Positions 63,148 to 64,000 of a stretch of DNA of 64,000 nucleotides are shown piece by piece (position 1 is the stretch's first letter; the number at the start of each line of letters is the position of its first letter). Below the pieces are notes generated by a model, which saw nothing but the letters and a program-made list of their open reading frames with translations, made no database searches and was not told where the DNA came from. Both the position numbers and the translations under genes were made by a program. Source of the stretch: Saprospiraceae bacterium (GTDB taxonomy: Bacteria > Bacteroidota > Bacteroidia > Chitinophagales > Saprospiraceae); assembly GCA_029212405.1 (NCBI GenBank), contig JARGNR010000014.1, positions 25,808-89,807 of the forward strand, written 5' to 3'.

Positions 63148-64000
63148 TTATTGTATCAATTTCAAGTCTTGTCCTAATTCTTTAAATAGTGCAGTTTGCA
63201 AACCATGACTCCCTGCTCCAGAGAACTCTCCATTCGAACTGAAATATCTTGGCCCATTTTTCTTTATATCTAAAAATAAGTTAATCATTATTTTTTCTAA
63301 CTCTTTTTCATCTATTTGCTCTAGATTATTTGATTTCTCAAGTTTTAAAAAGATAAGGTTCATTAGCCTGAGTAATGCGCCCATTCCTGTAGTTTTTACT
63401 AGAATGTGTTTATAAGAACGTGAATTTGTTTGGTTTTCTTGAGGCCAATAATCATTAAAAACATGTTTTATGCTTGAAAAATAAGCTCTAAAGTACTTAA
63501 TTAATTTTTCATGTTTATTGCCATTATTTAAATAGTCTAATGGAATATCTGACCATATTTTCTTTTTTGCAAAAAGAAATTTGATTACTGCTTCTACAAA
63601 AAATGCTTGTGAGAAAAATCCATCACCTTTACCTAGCATTTTAATAAAAAGTTTTAAAGGTGATTTAGTACTAGTATTTAAATGCATTGCTAACATATGA
63701 GCAAGATAGATCTCATTTTTGTCTGGATCTGGATAGGAACCAAAAATGTCATAATAAATTGATTTATTTACAGCTTTTTGATTGAAGTTCACATCTGCAA
63801 AAACCCTTCCTTGTTCCCACAAATCAAAGTCCACAAGAATTGTGCAAATGAATTCAAAATTTTCTATGCGTTTCTTTATTGATTCATAGTTTAGATCGTT
63901 TTCAGAAGAAAATAGATTTCTAGTTTTTAATTTTATATTTTTATCTAAAATATCTTGATATAGCTTCATTAGACCTGCTAATCTATTTTGACCGTCAACT
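63148..64000 (-). CDS. DGQHR-domain protein (DndB-like), partial, N-terminus beyond right edge
   Basis: The frame is open to the window edge and there reads VDGQNRLAGLMKLYQDI, the D-G-Q-H/N-R signature of the DGQHR family, so the true start lies outside; Met at 63969 is internal. The visible 283 residues include WEQGRVFADVNFNQKAVNKS, HMLAMHLNTSTKSPLKLF and a helical C-terminus (FLDIKKNGPRYFSSNGEFSG). DGQHR proteins include DndB, the regulator of DNA phosphorothioation, and others found in DNA modification or defence loci. Its place at the head of a methyltransferase-nuclease operon supports a role in regulating or assisting that system. Confidence 0.75.
   Translation of the reverse strand, partial: VDGQNRLAGLMKLYQDILDKNIKLKTRNLFSSENDLNYESIKKRIENFEFICTILVDFDLWEQGRVFADVNFNQKAVNKSIYYDIFGSYPDPDKNEIYLAHMLAMHLNTSTKSPLKLFIKMLGKGDGFFSQAFFVEAVIKFLFAKKKIWSDIPLDYLNNGNKHEKLIKYFRAYFSSIKHVFNDYWPQENQTNSRSYKHILVKTTGMGALLRLMNLIFLKLEKSNNLEQIDEKELEKIMINLFLDIKKNGPRYFSSNGEFSGAGSHGLQTALFKELGQDLKLIQ

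Overview
The window reads as chromosomal DNA of a Bacteroidota bacterium, probably a free-living member near the Saprospiria; the phylum is well supported and the class is only a guess. The signs are AT-rich DNA, a type IX secretion (T9SS) sorting domain on a secreted protein at 14.0-15.1 kb and on a gene remnant at 44.6-44.9 kb, one-piece hybrid two-component regulators with propeller sensors, LytTR two-component pairs, tail-fibre-like surface proteins with an 'NVGIGTTTP' start, and two good matches to the Bacteroidota promoter (TTG/TTTG, 19-21 nt, TAnnTTTG). No rRNA, tRNA, CRISPR array or intact transposase was seen.

Layout. 0-4.5 kb (minus): a MarR regulator, membrane-fusion protein and RND pump form an efflux operon that runs off the left edge. 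4.6-13 kb: housekeeping and metabolism, with threonylcarbamoyl-AMP synthase, glycerol-3-phosphate dehydrogenase, a HisC-like aminotransferase followed by a carboxymuconolactone-decarboxylase-like protein and a methyltransferase, a serine hydrolase and an AraC regulator. 13.5-19.2 kb (plus): an AlkB-like dioxygenase, a DUF1028 protein with T9SS tail, a DHFR-like reductase, then a module of a nine-repeat cysteine-rich lipoprotein, an ECF sigma factor and a membrane-anchored protein with a barrel-like C-terminus. 19.2-26.0 kb (minus): a compact seven-gene operon holding two tandem polyphosphate kinase 2 genes, an outer-membrane protein, a complete ABC exporter (one ATPase, two FtsX-type permeases) and a LolA-like protein. 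26-38.6 kb: acetyltransferase, PH-like membrane protein, sirtuin, a transglutaminase-like secreted protein, a LytS/LytTR pair, an outer-membrane protein, and several decayed genes. 39-44.3 kb: a 1,611-residue exonuclease-RecQ-UvrD fusion and a small convergent gene. 45.1-58.7 kb: a hybrid sensor/AraC regulator, then a 3,053-residue secreted protein made of eight BspA-type repeat modules. 58.7-61.2 kb: a region bounded by 12-bp inverted repeats with terminators just inside, holding a tail-fibre-like protein and gene fragments. 61.2-64 kb (minus): a PD-(D/E)XK nuclease, a D12-class DNA adenine methyltransferase and a DGQHR-domain protein that runs off the right edge; together they look like a restriction-modification or DNA-modification defence locus.

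Three themes stand out. First, large surface proteins sit beside regulators that may control them. Second, gene decay is frequent: I count at least seven broken or remnant genes, including two long genes each cut by a single in-frame stop. Third, there are three unusual assemblies: the triple nuclease/helicase fusion, the polyphosphate kinase/ABC exporter operon, and the DGQHR-methylase-nuclease cluster. The fusion and the DGQHR cluster are the best candidates for poorly described systems.
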